From Ochrobactrum sp. BTU1 (GTDB lineage: Bacteria; Pseudomonadota; Alphaproteobacteria; Rhizobiales; Rhizobiaceae): a stretch of 64,000 nt of DNA. The DNA lies in NCBI GenBank assembly GCA_018798825.1, contig CP076357.1:728501-792500 (forward strand). The letters run 5' to 3'. The notes below the pieces were generated by a model. The model saw nothing but the letters and a program-made list of their open reading frames with translations, did no database searches and was not told where the DNA came from. A program made the translations under genes and the position numbers. Shown here piece after piece: positions 36,222-44,371 of the stretch (position 1 is its first letter; each line of letters opens with the position of its first letter).

Positions 36222-37781
36222 TTATTGGGCAAACTGCGTCAGCCAGTGACGCGGCTTGTTGTCGGGCAGCTGTACGATCTTGTCGATCTTCTTTGACATA
36301 ACCCACGCCATTGGTTGCTGGTGCAAGGGAAGCATTACGATTTCCTCTTTCACCATCTTCAGCGTTTGTGTCTGTAATTCTAAGCGCTTGGTGCGGTCCA
36401 TTTCGGTGGATGCCTGCACGACAAGCTTGTCGATATCCGGGTAACTCCAGCCGCCCCAATTGAAGACGCCAGCATTGGCAGTCTTGGTCTGGATCATCTG
36501 AAGAAGGATAGAGTAGCTGTCCAGCATTGGCTCAGTCGCCCAGCCGATCAGATAGACGTCGGCTTTACCACCTGTGCGTTTGGGCGCCTGTGCTGCGGTC
36601 GGCGCAATATCGAGCTGTGGCTTAAAGCCGCCGCGGCTCAACATATTCACCATTCCCTGGCAAAGCTCCTCCTCGTTCACATAAGCATCGGTTGTGCAGA
36701 CAAGGGTGAATGGAAAGTCAGTGGCGCCAGCGTCTGCGAGAAGTTTCTTGGAAAGCTCTGGATCGTATTTGAGTGTCGTGTCGAGGTCCGGGGTATATCC
36801 AGGGATTTCAGGTGCCACGATCGCACCTGCAGTGCGCGACTTACCACGCATGATACGCTTCTGAATAAGGTCCCGGTCAAGCGCATGGGCAAAAGCCTGC
36901 CGCACTCGCAGATCATTGAATTTGTTCTCAGATCCGTCTGCCAGTTTGGCTTTTCGATTAAATCCCATCATCACGGTACGAAGGTCGGTGCGCTCCAACA
37001 CGTTGAGGTCGGGCTGAGCTTGTAATCGCGGCAAATCCTGTGAGGGAGCATTTTCCGTGAAATTGACTTCACCAGAGAGGAGTGCCGCTACGCGGGTTGC
37101 TGCTGAAGTGATGGGCGTAAACTCAATTCGATCAATGTTCGACTGTGATTTGTCCCACCACTCCGCGTTCTTCACGAGAATGGTTTTTGAATCGGGCACA
37201 CGACTTTCGAGCTTGAAAGGACCAGTGCCATTCGTGTTGTAGGTCGCATAGCCTTCGATCTTTGCACCAACATCTGTAGGCTTTTCGGAATTGTTGTTCT
37301 TCAACCAATCCGCATCGAAGATATGAATGTTGGTCAAGTCGTTTAGAAGCAGCGGATAAGGGCCGCTCAGCTCGATATCAACTGTGTAATCGTCGACTTT
37401 TTTAGAGGATTTATACGCTGGGAGATTTCCACGCAGCGGTGAAACCGGATCACTGACGCGCTTTAACGAAGCAATCACGTCATCCGCATTGAATGCCGCA
37501 CCATCGTGGAATTTGACGTCTTTACGCAGGTGAAAGCGCCATACCGTATCGGAGACATTCTCCCAGGACGCGGCTAGCGCAGGCTCGATCTTCAGTTCGG
37601 CGTCGTAACGTACCAATCCTTCATAGACATGATTAAGGAATGAAAGTGTATAGCTATCGCCATAAGAATATGGATCAAGCGAGTAGATATCGCGTGATGC
37701 GCCCCATTTGAGTGTTTCAGCATGGCCCGACAACGTAAGGCTCGCTAGTACCGTGACCGCCAGGCCCAGTTTCTTCAACAT
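36222..37781 (-). CDS. Peptide-type ABC substrate-binding protein (copy 1)
   Basis: A 519-residue periplasmic binding protein of family 5. The signal peptide is MLKKLGLAVTVLASLTLSGHA, cut near HAETL. The mature start LKWGASRDIYSLDPYSYGDS and the internal NGTGPFKLESRVPDSKTILV are nearly the same as in the protein at 39603-41183. GGAGCAAATAT precedes the ATG. It heads the transporter/deaminase operon and lies downstream of the composite GntR operator at 37982-38039. The two binding proteins may give one transporter two substrate ranges. Confidence 0.9.
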   Translation of the reverse strand: MLKKLGLAVTVLASLTLSGHAETLKWGASRDIYSLDPYSYGDSYTLSFLNHVYEGLVRYDAELKIEPALAASWENVSDTVWRFHLRKDVKFHDGAAFNADDVIASLKRVSDPVSPLRGNLPAYKSSKKVDDYTVDIELSGPYPLLLNDLTNIHIFDADWLKNNNSEKPTDVGAKIEGYATYNTNGTGPFKLESRVPDSKTILVKNAEWWDKSQSNIDRIEFTPITSAATRVAALLSGEVNFTENAPSQDLPRLQAQPDLNVLERTDLRTVMMGFNRKAKLADGSENKFNDLRVRQAFAHALDRDLIQKRIMRGKSRTAGAIVAPEIPGYTPDLDTTLKYDPELSKKLLADAGATDFPFTLVCTTDAYVNEEELCQGMVNMLSRGGFKPQLDIAPTAAQAPKRTGGKADVYLIGWATEPMLDSYSILLQMIQTKTANAGVFNWGGWSYPDIDKLVVQASTEMDRTKRLELQTQTLKMVKEEIVMLPLHQQPMAWVMSKKIDKIVQLPDNKPRHWLTQFAQ

Positions 37782-37981
37782 ATATTTGCTCCGCTCTTGG
37801 AAATTTGCGCCCCTTTTTTGGGGTCTGTTTTAATTTATCGACGGAAACCTCCCTCACGGCAGGTTAAGCCCTTTCGCCTTTACGGCGTGCTGTGAGTGTC
37901 GTGTGGTTTCCTCCGTGTTAGGTGGCCCAGCCTTTTCGGCTTGTTACTGGTCACGTTGAACAGTATGTCCAATCCCTAAAA

Positions 37982-38039
37982 GTTGTCAACGAGATTGTTG
38001 ACAATATGAAAATATTTGCGCGCGGGACTTGTTGACAAT
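37982..38039. promoter_or_regulatory. Composite GntR operator region upstream of binding protein 1 operon
   Basis: Three sites are visible: GTTGTCAACGAG (37982-37993), abutting ATTGTTGACAAT (37994-38005), and CTTGTTGACAAT (38028-38039). The first two are in the same order and spacing as at 41256-41279. They lie between the operon start (37781) and the stop of the upstream amidohydrolase (38057), consistent with an internal promoter controlled by the GntR pair. Confidence 0.72.
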
Positions 38040-38056
38040 GTCGCTCAGGGAAAACG

Positions 38057-39517
38057 TCAGGAACTTGCCTTCCAAAGTGGATAGCTGGAGGTAAATATCT
38101 GTTCAACCGGTGGATGTTGCCAACTTCTGTCGGGGTATTTTGCGATCAGCCCATCATACTGACGCTGCGCGTGTTCTCGCGCCGCCGCCATATCGATACC
38201 CGCAACCTTGCCACCAAGCATGGACATCCTTCCGTTGACGAACACTGCTCTGGTGATCTTGCCGGAACCACCCAGTACCAACGTCGTTATAGGGTCAACG
38301 CTCGGTGTCATATGGACATCATCGAGACGAAACACCGCAATATCTGCCTTAGAGCCTGCTGAAAGTCGGCCAATGTCGGTGCGTCCAAGTGCTTTGGCGC
38401 CGCCGAGTGTTGCAGCATCAAAGAGGTCTTTCGAAAATACCGTGTCGGATGCTTTATCGCCGATACGGCACGCGATCAGACCAACCAGCATATTCATGAA
38501 CATATCCGGCGGCGCCGTATCGGTGGCCATTCCGATATTGATACCGAGTTTGCGACAGGCAGAAAACGAATTCAGAATGCTGCCCATACGTGCGGACACC
38601 AGAGGTGAATGCGCAACCGAGACGCCGTGCTGGGCATAAAGTTTGAGATCTTGTGATGTGGCGTAGGTGCCGTGTGGCGCATACAACCTTTCGCTCATGA
38701 GGCCGTTATCCGCAAGCCATTGCGGTCCCGTGACACCATGCAGTCTATGCATTGTATCAAGTTCGAGCTTGCCTTGAGCCATATGAATTCTAACTCGGCA
38801 ATCGAGATCATTTGCCGCAGCCATTGTTTTCTTTAACAAGGGCAGTGTGCAGGTTTCGATACGGTCGGGAGCAAGCAGACCGTTGACGAGCCCGCCATAA
38901 CGTCCTTGATTACGTTCAATGAAATTGATTGCGGAGGCAAGGCCCTGAAGCCCGCGCTCTTCATCAAAAACAGGTTCAATGCGGCCTGGCTCCTCCAATA
39001 CCATGCCACCCGAACGATATGCGGGACTAAGAAAAACACGAAGACCCAGATCGCTGGCAGCCTGCGCTGCGGCTTCAAATTCTGCAACTGTTTCTGCCCA
39101 TTCACGATAATAGAGCGAGGCGATCGGTGCGGCCGAGGTAATGCCATTTAACAAAAGGAGGCCGAACCCGAAGCGCTTTTGAAAAATGAGTTCTTCCTCT
39201 GAATACATTTCATAGGGACCACGTTCCAAGTAGGAGCGCGGCCAGATACGCCCTTTGCTCCACCCTGGCTGATTATCTTGGACGAGCAAGTAAGTGTCGA
39301 GATCAGACAATGCATCAAGGTCGACCAGACCAGGGCTGATCAGTGCCGTTCCGAAATCGATGCGACGGGCTACTTCTCCCTCAAAATGCGGGCCAGCATA
39401 GAGCACCCTGTCATTCTCGATCACAATTTCGCCGTTCAGAAGGGTTAAACCTTGGGGCCGTTCGCCAAGGATAAGTTGTCGAGAGATAGGCAGGGTAGAG
39501 CTGTCGATTTCCATCAT
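38057..39517 (-). CDS. Amidohydrolase-superfamily protein lacking the HxH motif (copy 2)
   Basis: A 486-residue paralogue of the protein at 31500-33017. The PGLVD entry is again followed by LDALSDLD, so the two metal-binding His of the usual DxHxH are Asp68 and Leu70. HMAQG, APHGT and ATDTAPPD are retained. Long blocks are shared with copy 1, such as RSYLERGPYEMYSEEELIFQ and the C-terminal DGLIAKYPDRSW. It lies downstream of binding protein 2 but a strong hairpin (39542-39573) intervenes. The duplication together with the binding protein suggests two related substrates. Confidence 0.82.
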   Translation of the reverse strand: MMEIDSSTLPISRQLILGERPQGLTLLNGEIVIENDRVLYAGPHFEGEVARRIDFGTALISPGLVDLDALSDLDTYLLVQDNQPGWSKGRIWPRSYLERGPYEMYSEEELIFQKRFGFGLLLLNGITSAAPIASLYYREWAETVAEFEAAAQAASDLGLRVFLSPAYRSGGMVLEEPGRIEPVFDEERGLQGLASAINFIERNQGRYGGLVNGLLAPDRIETCTLPLLKKTMAAANDLDCRVRIHMAQGKLELDTMHRLHGVTGPQWLADNGLMSERLYAPHGTYATSQDLKLYAQHGVSVAHSPLVSARMGSILNSFSACRKLGINIGMATDTAPPDMFMNMLVGLIACRIGDKASDTVFSKDLFDAATLGGAKALGRTDIGRLSAGSKADIAVFRLDDVHMTPSVDPITTLVLGGSGKITRAVFVNGRMSMLGGKVAGIDMAAAREHAQRQYDGLIAKYPDRSWQHPPVEQIFTSSYPLWKASS

Positions 39518-39541
39518 GTGATGATCCTGGCCTCGAAATTA

Positions 39542-39573
39542 AAAGAGCGTTTCATCGAAATGAAACGCTCTTT
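39542..39573 (-). terminator. Hairpin terminator between binding protein 2 and amidohydrolase copy 2
   Basis: A perfect 14-base stem (39542-39555 with 39560-39573, arms AAAGAGCGTTTCAT and complement) and a 4-base loop. On the minus strand it is followed by TTTTAATTT, so it should end or attenuate transcription after binding protein 2, 30 bases past its stop. Confidence 0.8.
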
Positions 39574-39602
39574 GTCACAATCAAGTATCAGCTGTGGTCT
39601 AG

Positions 39603-41183
39603 TTATTCAGCCATCATTGTGTGCCAGTGACGCGGCTTATTGTCGGCGCGGAAATCCACGCTCTTAACCTTGTCAAGCATACCCCAGGCGATCGGCTGCT
39701 GGTGGAGAGGGATCAAGATCGCCTTGTCCTTGGCAATTTTCAGCGCTTCTTCCTCCAGTGCCAGACGTTTTGCAGTGTCTGGTTCTTGAGCTGCCTTTTT
39801 TACAAGCTCGTCAAGTTCTGTATAGGACCAACCGCCATAGTTGGAGACACCGGTTGAACCGCTCCGTGTCGACAGAACCTGGGAGAGGAGAGAATATGCG
39901 TCAAGGGTCGGCTCATTGGCCCAGCTCAGATTGAACATATCGGCCTTACCGTTTGTTCGCTTTGGCTGTTGTACAGCACGCGGGCCCATATCAATTGTGG
40001 GTTCAAAACCCGCGCGCTTGAGCATGTTCGCAATGCCGGAGCAGATATCTTCTTCGTTAATGCTCTCATCGTTCATACAGAGATAGGTGAATGCCAGGCC
40101 TTTCTGACCGGCTTCCTCCAAAAGCTTCTGTGCAACTTTGGGGTCAGCGGGCTGAAACACGTCAAGCGTTTTGGCGTAACCTGCGATTTCTGGAGCGATC
40201 AGTGAACCGGAAGGGCGCGCCAGAGCCCGCATGATTTTTTTGTTAATCAGATCACGATCGATACTCGCCTCGACTGCCTGTCGAACACGCACGTCCAGAA
40301 ATGGGTTCGGACGGCCATCATCGAGCTTTTCCTTCCCATTGAAACCGATAAAGACCGTACGGAGTTCAGTCCGTTTGCTCACCTTAATACCGGGTGAGGA
40401 TTCAAGACGCGGCAAATCCTGAATTGGCGCTGAATCGACCAGATCAATTTCGTTGGAAAGCAATGCTGCAACGCGCGTTGCGGCAGACGAAATCGGAACA
40501 TATTCAATACGATCGAGATTATGTTTTTTCTCATCCCACCACTGATCATTGGCGATGAGCACTGTTTTGGAATCTGGAACGCGGCTATCGAGCTTGAACG
40601 GACCGGTGCCGTTGGTGTTGTGGGTCGCGTAATTTTCGGTCTTGGAAGCGATATCGGTCGGCTTTTCGGCATTATTGTCCTTGAGCCATTTCGCATTAAA
40701 CATGAAGATATTTGTCATGTCGTTGAGGAACAGAGCAGTCGGCGCCGAAACCTCAATATCGACAGTGAAGTCGTCCACCTTTTTGACGCCGACATAAAGT
40801 GGAATGTTCCCACGCAAGGGCGAGGTCGGATCCGAAACTCGGTTCATCGATGCCACAACGTCATCTGCGCTAAATTCGGCACCGTTATGGAATTCCACGC
40901 CCTTACGCAGGGTAAATCGCCAGTATTTATTGTCGACCAGCTTCCATTCGGTTGCAAGCGCCGGCTCGATCTCGAAATTCGGACCGTATCGGATCAGACC
41001 TTCGTAGATATGATTGAGAAAAGCCAGATTGGAGGTCGAAGGGACTGAATCTGGGTCCAAAGAATATATGTCCGCCCGGCTACCCCAACGCAAAGTCGCG
41101 GCATCTGCGGATGAGACCGCTAGAGGCACTGCAATGGCTGCTGCGGCCAGCGCTGATACGAGGAACTTATTTAGACGCGTCAT
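39603..41183 (-). CDS. Peptide-type ABC substrate-binding protein (copy 2)
   Basis: A 526-residue periplasmic binding protein paralogous to the one at 36222-37781. I start it at the ATG at 41183, with GAAGGGAAGAGC just upstream and a good signal peptide (MTRLNKFLVSALAAAAIAVP to DAATL). The frame stays open to 41357, but that extension covers the GntR operator and encodes no export signal. Shared blocks include TLRWGSRADIYSLDPDS and NGTGPFKLDSRVPDSKTVLI. No permease or ATPase is adjacent, so it probably works with the transporter encoded at 29547-36155. Confidence 0.9.
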   Translation of the reverse strand: MTRLNKFLVSALAAAAIAVPLAVSSADAATLRWGSRADIYSLDPDSVPSTSNLAFLNHIYEGLIRYGPNFEIEPALATEWKLVDNKYWRFTLRKGVEFHNGAEFSADDVVASMNRVSDPTSPLRGNIPLYVGVKKVDDFTVDIEVSAPTALFLNDMTNIFMFNAKWLKDNNAEKPTDIASKTENYATHNTNGTGPFKLDSRVPDSKTVLIANDQWWDEKKHNLDRIEYVPISSAATRVAALLSNEIDLVDSAPIQDLPRLESSPGIKVSKRTELRTVFIGFNGKEKLDDGRPNPFLDVRVRQAVEASIDRDLINKKIMRALARPSGSLIAPEIAGYAKTLDVFQPADPKVAQKLLEEAGQKGLAFTYLCMNDESINEEDICSGIANMLKRAGFEPTIDMGPRAVQQPKRTNGKADMFNLSWANEPTLDAYSLLSQVLSTRSGSTGVSNYGGWSYTELDELVKKAAQEPDTAKRLALEEEALKIAKDKAILIPLHQQPIAWGMLDKVKSVDFRADNKPRHWHTMMAE

Positions 41184-41255
41184 GCTCTTCCCTTCATGAA
41201 TATCGACAGGATCCGTTCGTTCGGATTTTGAAGCAGTATCATGAGCCGTTTCATT

Positions 41256-41279
41256 ATTGTCAACGATATTGTTGGCAAT
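41256..41279. promoter_or_regulatory. Composite GntR operator in the divergent promoter
   Basis: ATTGTCAACGAT (41256-41267) directly abuts ATTGTTGGCAAT (41268-41279). The 24-base tandem is almost the same as the one at 37982-38005. It lies between binding protein 2 (start 41183) and the divergent deaminase-like gene (start 41360), so it could control both. Confidence 0.75.
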
Positions 41280-41359
41280 TATGATCAGGAACATCAACAT
41301 CAGCGCTCTGATTACACGCATGCGCGCTGCAACCGGCACTGAACCAAAAGGGGACATAA

Positions 41360-42850
41360 ATGAGTGGGTTACTGCTGCTCCATGGAACGATTGTAACTGT
41401 AGACGGCTCGAGGCGAATTATTGACGATGGAGGGCTTGCTGTTGAAGACGACAGAATTGTCGACATCGGTCGTGCAGCGGAACTTAAGCCACGTCATCAT
41501 GAAAAGAGGATAATCGACTGCACCGGCAAAATGATTATTCCGGGACTTATCGATGCGCACGGACACGCCGGCCACGCATTGATCCGCAGCATCGCGGCAG
41601 ACACGAACTCTTTATGGATGCGGATCGTCACACCTACTTATTATCACTATGTGACACGCGACTATTGGTACGCCGATGGTCTTGTCTCGGGCCTGGAAAG
41701 ATTATGTGCAGGTGTGACAACATCTGCCAGCATCATTACTTCCATGCCGCGCAGCGACGACCCGACTTTTGCGATCAATCACGCGCGCGCCTATTCCGAA
41801 CTCGGCTTGCGGGAAATTATTTGCGTCGGTCCAGCCGGCCTGCCGTGGCCGCAATCAGTAACACGGTGGGAAACAGGCAGCCCCGTGCGCCGAAGCGTTT
41901 CTTTCGAGGAAATGCTGGAGGGCGCCGAGGCAGTTATAGAAAATTTGGATGGAACGGCAGATGGACGCATAAAGGTTTTTCTCACACCATTCACGATAGT
42001 GCCCTCGGTTGAACCGTCGAACGCTTCAACACCTGATCTTGCCGTCAATTTGACAGATAATGATCGAATGCAGGCACGGCGTATTCGGGAAACAGCCCGC
42101 AAATGGGGCGTGCGCATCCACTCTGATGCTTTCGCCGGTCAGATCCGCATGGCATTCCAAGACAAGGAAAATGCTTTGCTGGGACCGGACGTACATCTGC
42201 AGCATTGCTGGGGCATCTCGCACGAGGAAATCGATATCCTTGCTGAAACCGGGACGCATGTCACCCATGCTCCTCCCGGACGATCAACACCGGTGATGGA
42301 AATGATGGCGCGTGGTGTACCACTTGCGATCACTTCAGACGGCGCAGCACCAAGTCGCCATTTCGACATGCTACAGATCGCTCGCATCGCTCAAGCGACA
42401 CAGCATATCCTGCACAATCATGACCGTTACATTTTGCCGCCGGGCAAAGTGTTTGAGATGATAACCATCGACGCAGCGCGTGCGATCGGCATGGACCACG
42501 AGATCGGATCGCTTGAGGTGGGAAAGAAAGCCGACATTGCCATCATTGATATGCGCAAACCACATTTGACACCAAACTGGATGCCCGTCCATCGTTTGAT
42601 CCATCAGGTGTTAGGCAGCGATGTAGATACAGTGATCGTTGACGGAAAAATCCTTATGGAAGATGGCAAGGTTCTGACCACTGACATGCAGGAGGCCCTG
42701 GCTTTTGGTGAATCGGAGGCTCGGGCGTTGGTGGCAAGAGCTGGATTAGAGAAACACATGCACGATCCTGCGTGGGGTCAATTGCAGCGAACCTTCAACG
42801 AGGCAGTCAATTTCCCTTCACTGCCGCAGGACAGTGCTACCCGTGAATAG
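41360..42850 (+). CDS. ATZ/TRZ-type amidohydrolase (deaminase/dechlorinase-like)
   Basis: A 496-residue amidohydrolase of the AtzA/TrzN/guanine deaminase-like group. The HxH motif is present (GLIDAHGHAGH, near residues 62-72); further candidates for metal ligands are HSDAF, QHCWGISHEE and the Asp of ITSDGAAPS. AGGGG lies upstream of the ATG. Unlike copies at 31500 and 38057 it keeps the metal motif. It is divergent from binding protein 2 and shares its GntR operator. Members act on s-triazines, adenosine derivatives or other N-heterocycles; nothing here fixes the substrate. Confidence 0.88.
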   Translation: MSGLLLLHGTIVTVDGSRRIIDDGGLAVEDDRIVDIGRAAELKPRHHEKRIIDCTGKMIIPGLIDAHGHAGHALIRSIAADTNSLWMRIVTPTYYHYVTRDYWYADGLVSGLERLCAGVTTSASIITSMPRSDDPTFAINHARAYSELGLREIICVGPAGLPWPQSVTRWETGSPVRRSVSFEEMLEGAEAVIENLDGTADGRIKVFLTPFTIVPSVEPSNASTPDLAVNLTDNDRMQARRIRETARKWGVRIHSDAFAGQIRMAFQDKENALLGPDVHLQHCWGISHEEIDILAETGTHVTHAPPGRSTPVMEMMARGVPLAITSDGAAPSRHFDMLQIARIAQATQHILHNHDRYILPPGKVFEMITIDAARAIGMDHEIGSLEVGKKADIAIIDMRKPHLTPNWMPVHRLIHQVLGSDVDTVIVDGKILMEDGKVLTTDMQEALAFGESEARALVARAGLEKHMHDPAWGQLQRTFNEAVNFPSLPQDSATRE

Positions 42851-43396
42851 GTTTCAATCCTCGTCGAGGCGACGGAAGACGAAACAATATGATAGCTGAG
42901 CGAACTATCCTGCCAAATCCGACTAGCCGCGACACGTTTTCAGCGCCGAGCCCAACTCGTTTGCATAGATGCGTTTGCCACTTACCCGAATTAAAGCCTA
43001 AACAACGGCGACGCCAACAGGGTTTCTATCAGCGTCTGCGTGAGCTTACGCACCTACTTTTGCATCAAGTTCGCATTTAGTCCGCGATCAAGTGCAACAT
43101 ACCAGAGTGCAGCATGGATGGGCTCGGTATTGGAACCTTCGCTACAGCTTCCATCTTAGTTGACCCATTCGATGAGAGTGGGTCGCTGAAAGTTTCAATT
43201 CCACTGAGTAAGTTTGAATGAAACCCGCTCAGTGGGTCCATTTCTCCGGGTTAAGTTCATCACTCGGTGGACGACTTCGACCGCAGCCTAATGCCCAGAT
43301 GACCTGATTGGAAAGCGTGTGTTGCACTGCCTTCCAGCCGGCAGCTTTGAGAGCACTATTTACTTGCCTGTCTTGTAATTACCTCGTTTTGGAACT
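42851..43396. other. Convergent intergenic region with stem-loops
   Basis: No gene is supportable here. Two inverted repeats stand out: GACCCA/TGGGTC (43162-43167 and 43179-43184) and CCACTGAG/CTCAGTGG (43201-43208 and 43228-43235). They may serve as ends for the convergent transcripts from both sides. The small frame at 42889-43080 has no family resemblance. Confidence 0.45.
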
Positions 43397-44371
43397 TCAT
43401 CGATTAGCGTTTAACAGCCGCTCCAGGAGCACTGCAGCTATAATAATCGTCCCGATTACGGTCCCTTGCCAGTACGGATCTATCCCCAAGAGGTTTAATC
43501 CATTCCGAATACAGACCATGATGATTACACCAAAGAACGTTCCGATGATGGAGCCACGCCCGCCGAAAAGACTGGTGCCGCCGATTACTGTGGCTGCAAT
43601 CGCATCAAGCTCCAGCCCGAGCCCGCTTGTGGGATCGACTGAGCGAATTCTTCCAGCGAGAAAGATTGCTGCCACTGCACACAAAACACCCGTAATGACA
43701 TAGACCGAGATCTTATAGCGACCCACTGAAAGACCAGCGACGCGGGCTGCCTCCGGATTGGAGCCGACAGCATAAAGCGAGCGTCCAGTCTTAGTCTTTA
43801 TAAGTAACCAGTAGACGGAAGCGTAAAGCAAGATAAGGAATATGACATTGATCGGGATACCGCCAATCATGCCCATTGCAATTTCGCTTAGTTGGGGCGG
43901 CAGATCGGTGATCGAGCGAGCGCCACTCAATGTGTAGGTCAAGCTTCGGCAAATTGACATCATTCCCAGCGTTACGATGAATGCTGCGACCCCACCTTTC
44001 TCAATAATAAAACCGTTGGCAAATCCAATGACTGCACCGGTGAGCAGCCCAATCGCGATCCCTGGATAGAAGCCGAAAACAGGAAAACTAACAGCCATCG
44101 CAACGCCTGTCAGTCCAACAGTTGAACCCACCGAGAGATCGATACCTGCGGTCAGAATGACCAAGGTGAGCCCGACCGCAAGGATACCGACCACAACCGA
44201 CTGGTCCAATACGTTGAGTATATTGTTGTAGGTCAGAAAATAGGGACTGGCAAAACTCAGTCCAACCACGATGAAGGCGGTGAGTAAAAACATCCTTAGT
44301 TCAAGAGAATGACCGATGTGGCTGAAGCGAGACCAGAGAATTCGGGTAGTGTCGGGTGTCTGAACGCTCAT
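43397..44371 (-). CDS. Ribose-type ABC transporter permease
   Basis: A 324-residue multi-span permease of the RbsC/BPD_transp_2 family. The family core GIDLSVGSTVGLTGVAMAVS is followed by several hydrophobic spans, and near the C-terminus GLELDAIAATVIGGTSLFGG is the usual coupling signature. It overlaps the ATPase stop by 4 bases (ATGA). Such transporters import sugars, polyols or autoinducer-2-like furanones. Confidence 0.92.
   Translation of the reverse strand: MSVQTPDTTRILWSRFSHIGHSLELRMFLLTAFIVVGLSFASPYFLTYNNILNVLDQSVVVGILAVGLTLVILTAGIDLSVGSTVGLTGVAMAVSFPVFGFYPGIAIGLLTGAVIGFANGFIIEKGGVAAFIVTLGMMSICRSLTYTLSGARSITDLPPQLSEIAMGMIGGIPINVIFLILLYASVYWLLIKTKTGRSLYAVGSNPEAARVAGLSVGRYKISVYVITGVLCAVAAIFLAGRIRSVDPTSGLGLELDAIAATVIGGTSLFGGRGSIIGTFFGVIIMVCIRNGLNLLGIDPYWQGTVIGTIIIAAVLLERLLNANR

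Noticed and set aside
41184..41357. Upstream extension of binding protein 2 to 41357
   Set aside because: It covers the composite GntR operator, lacks a ribosome binding site and would bury the signal peptide.
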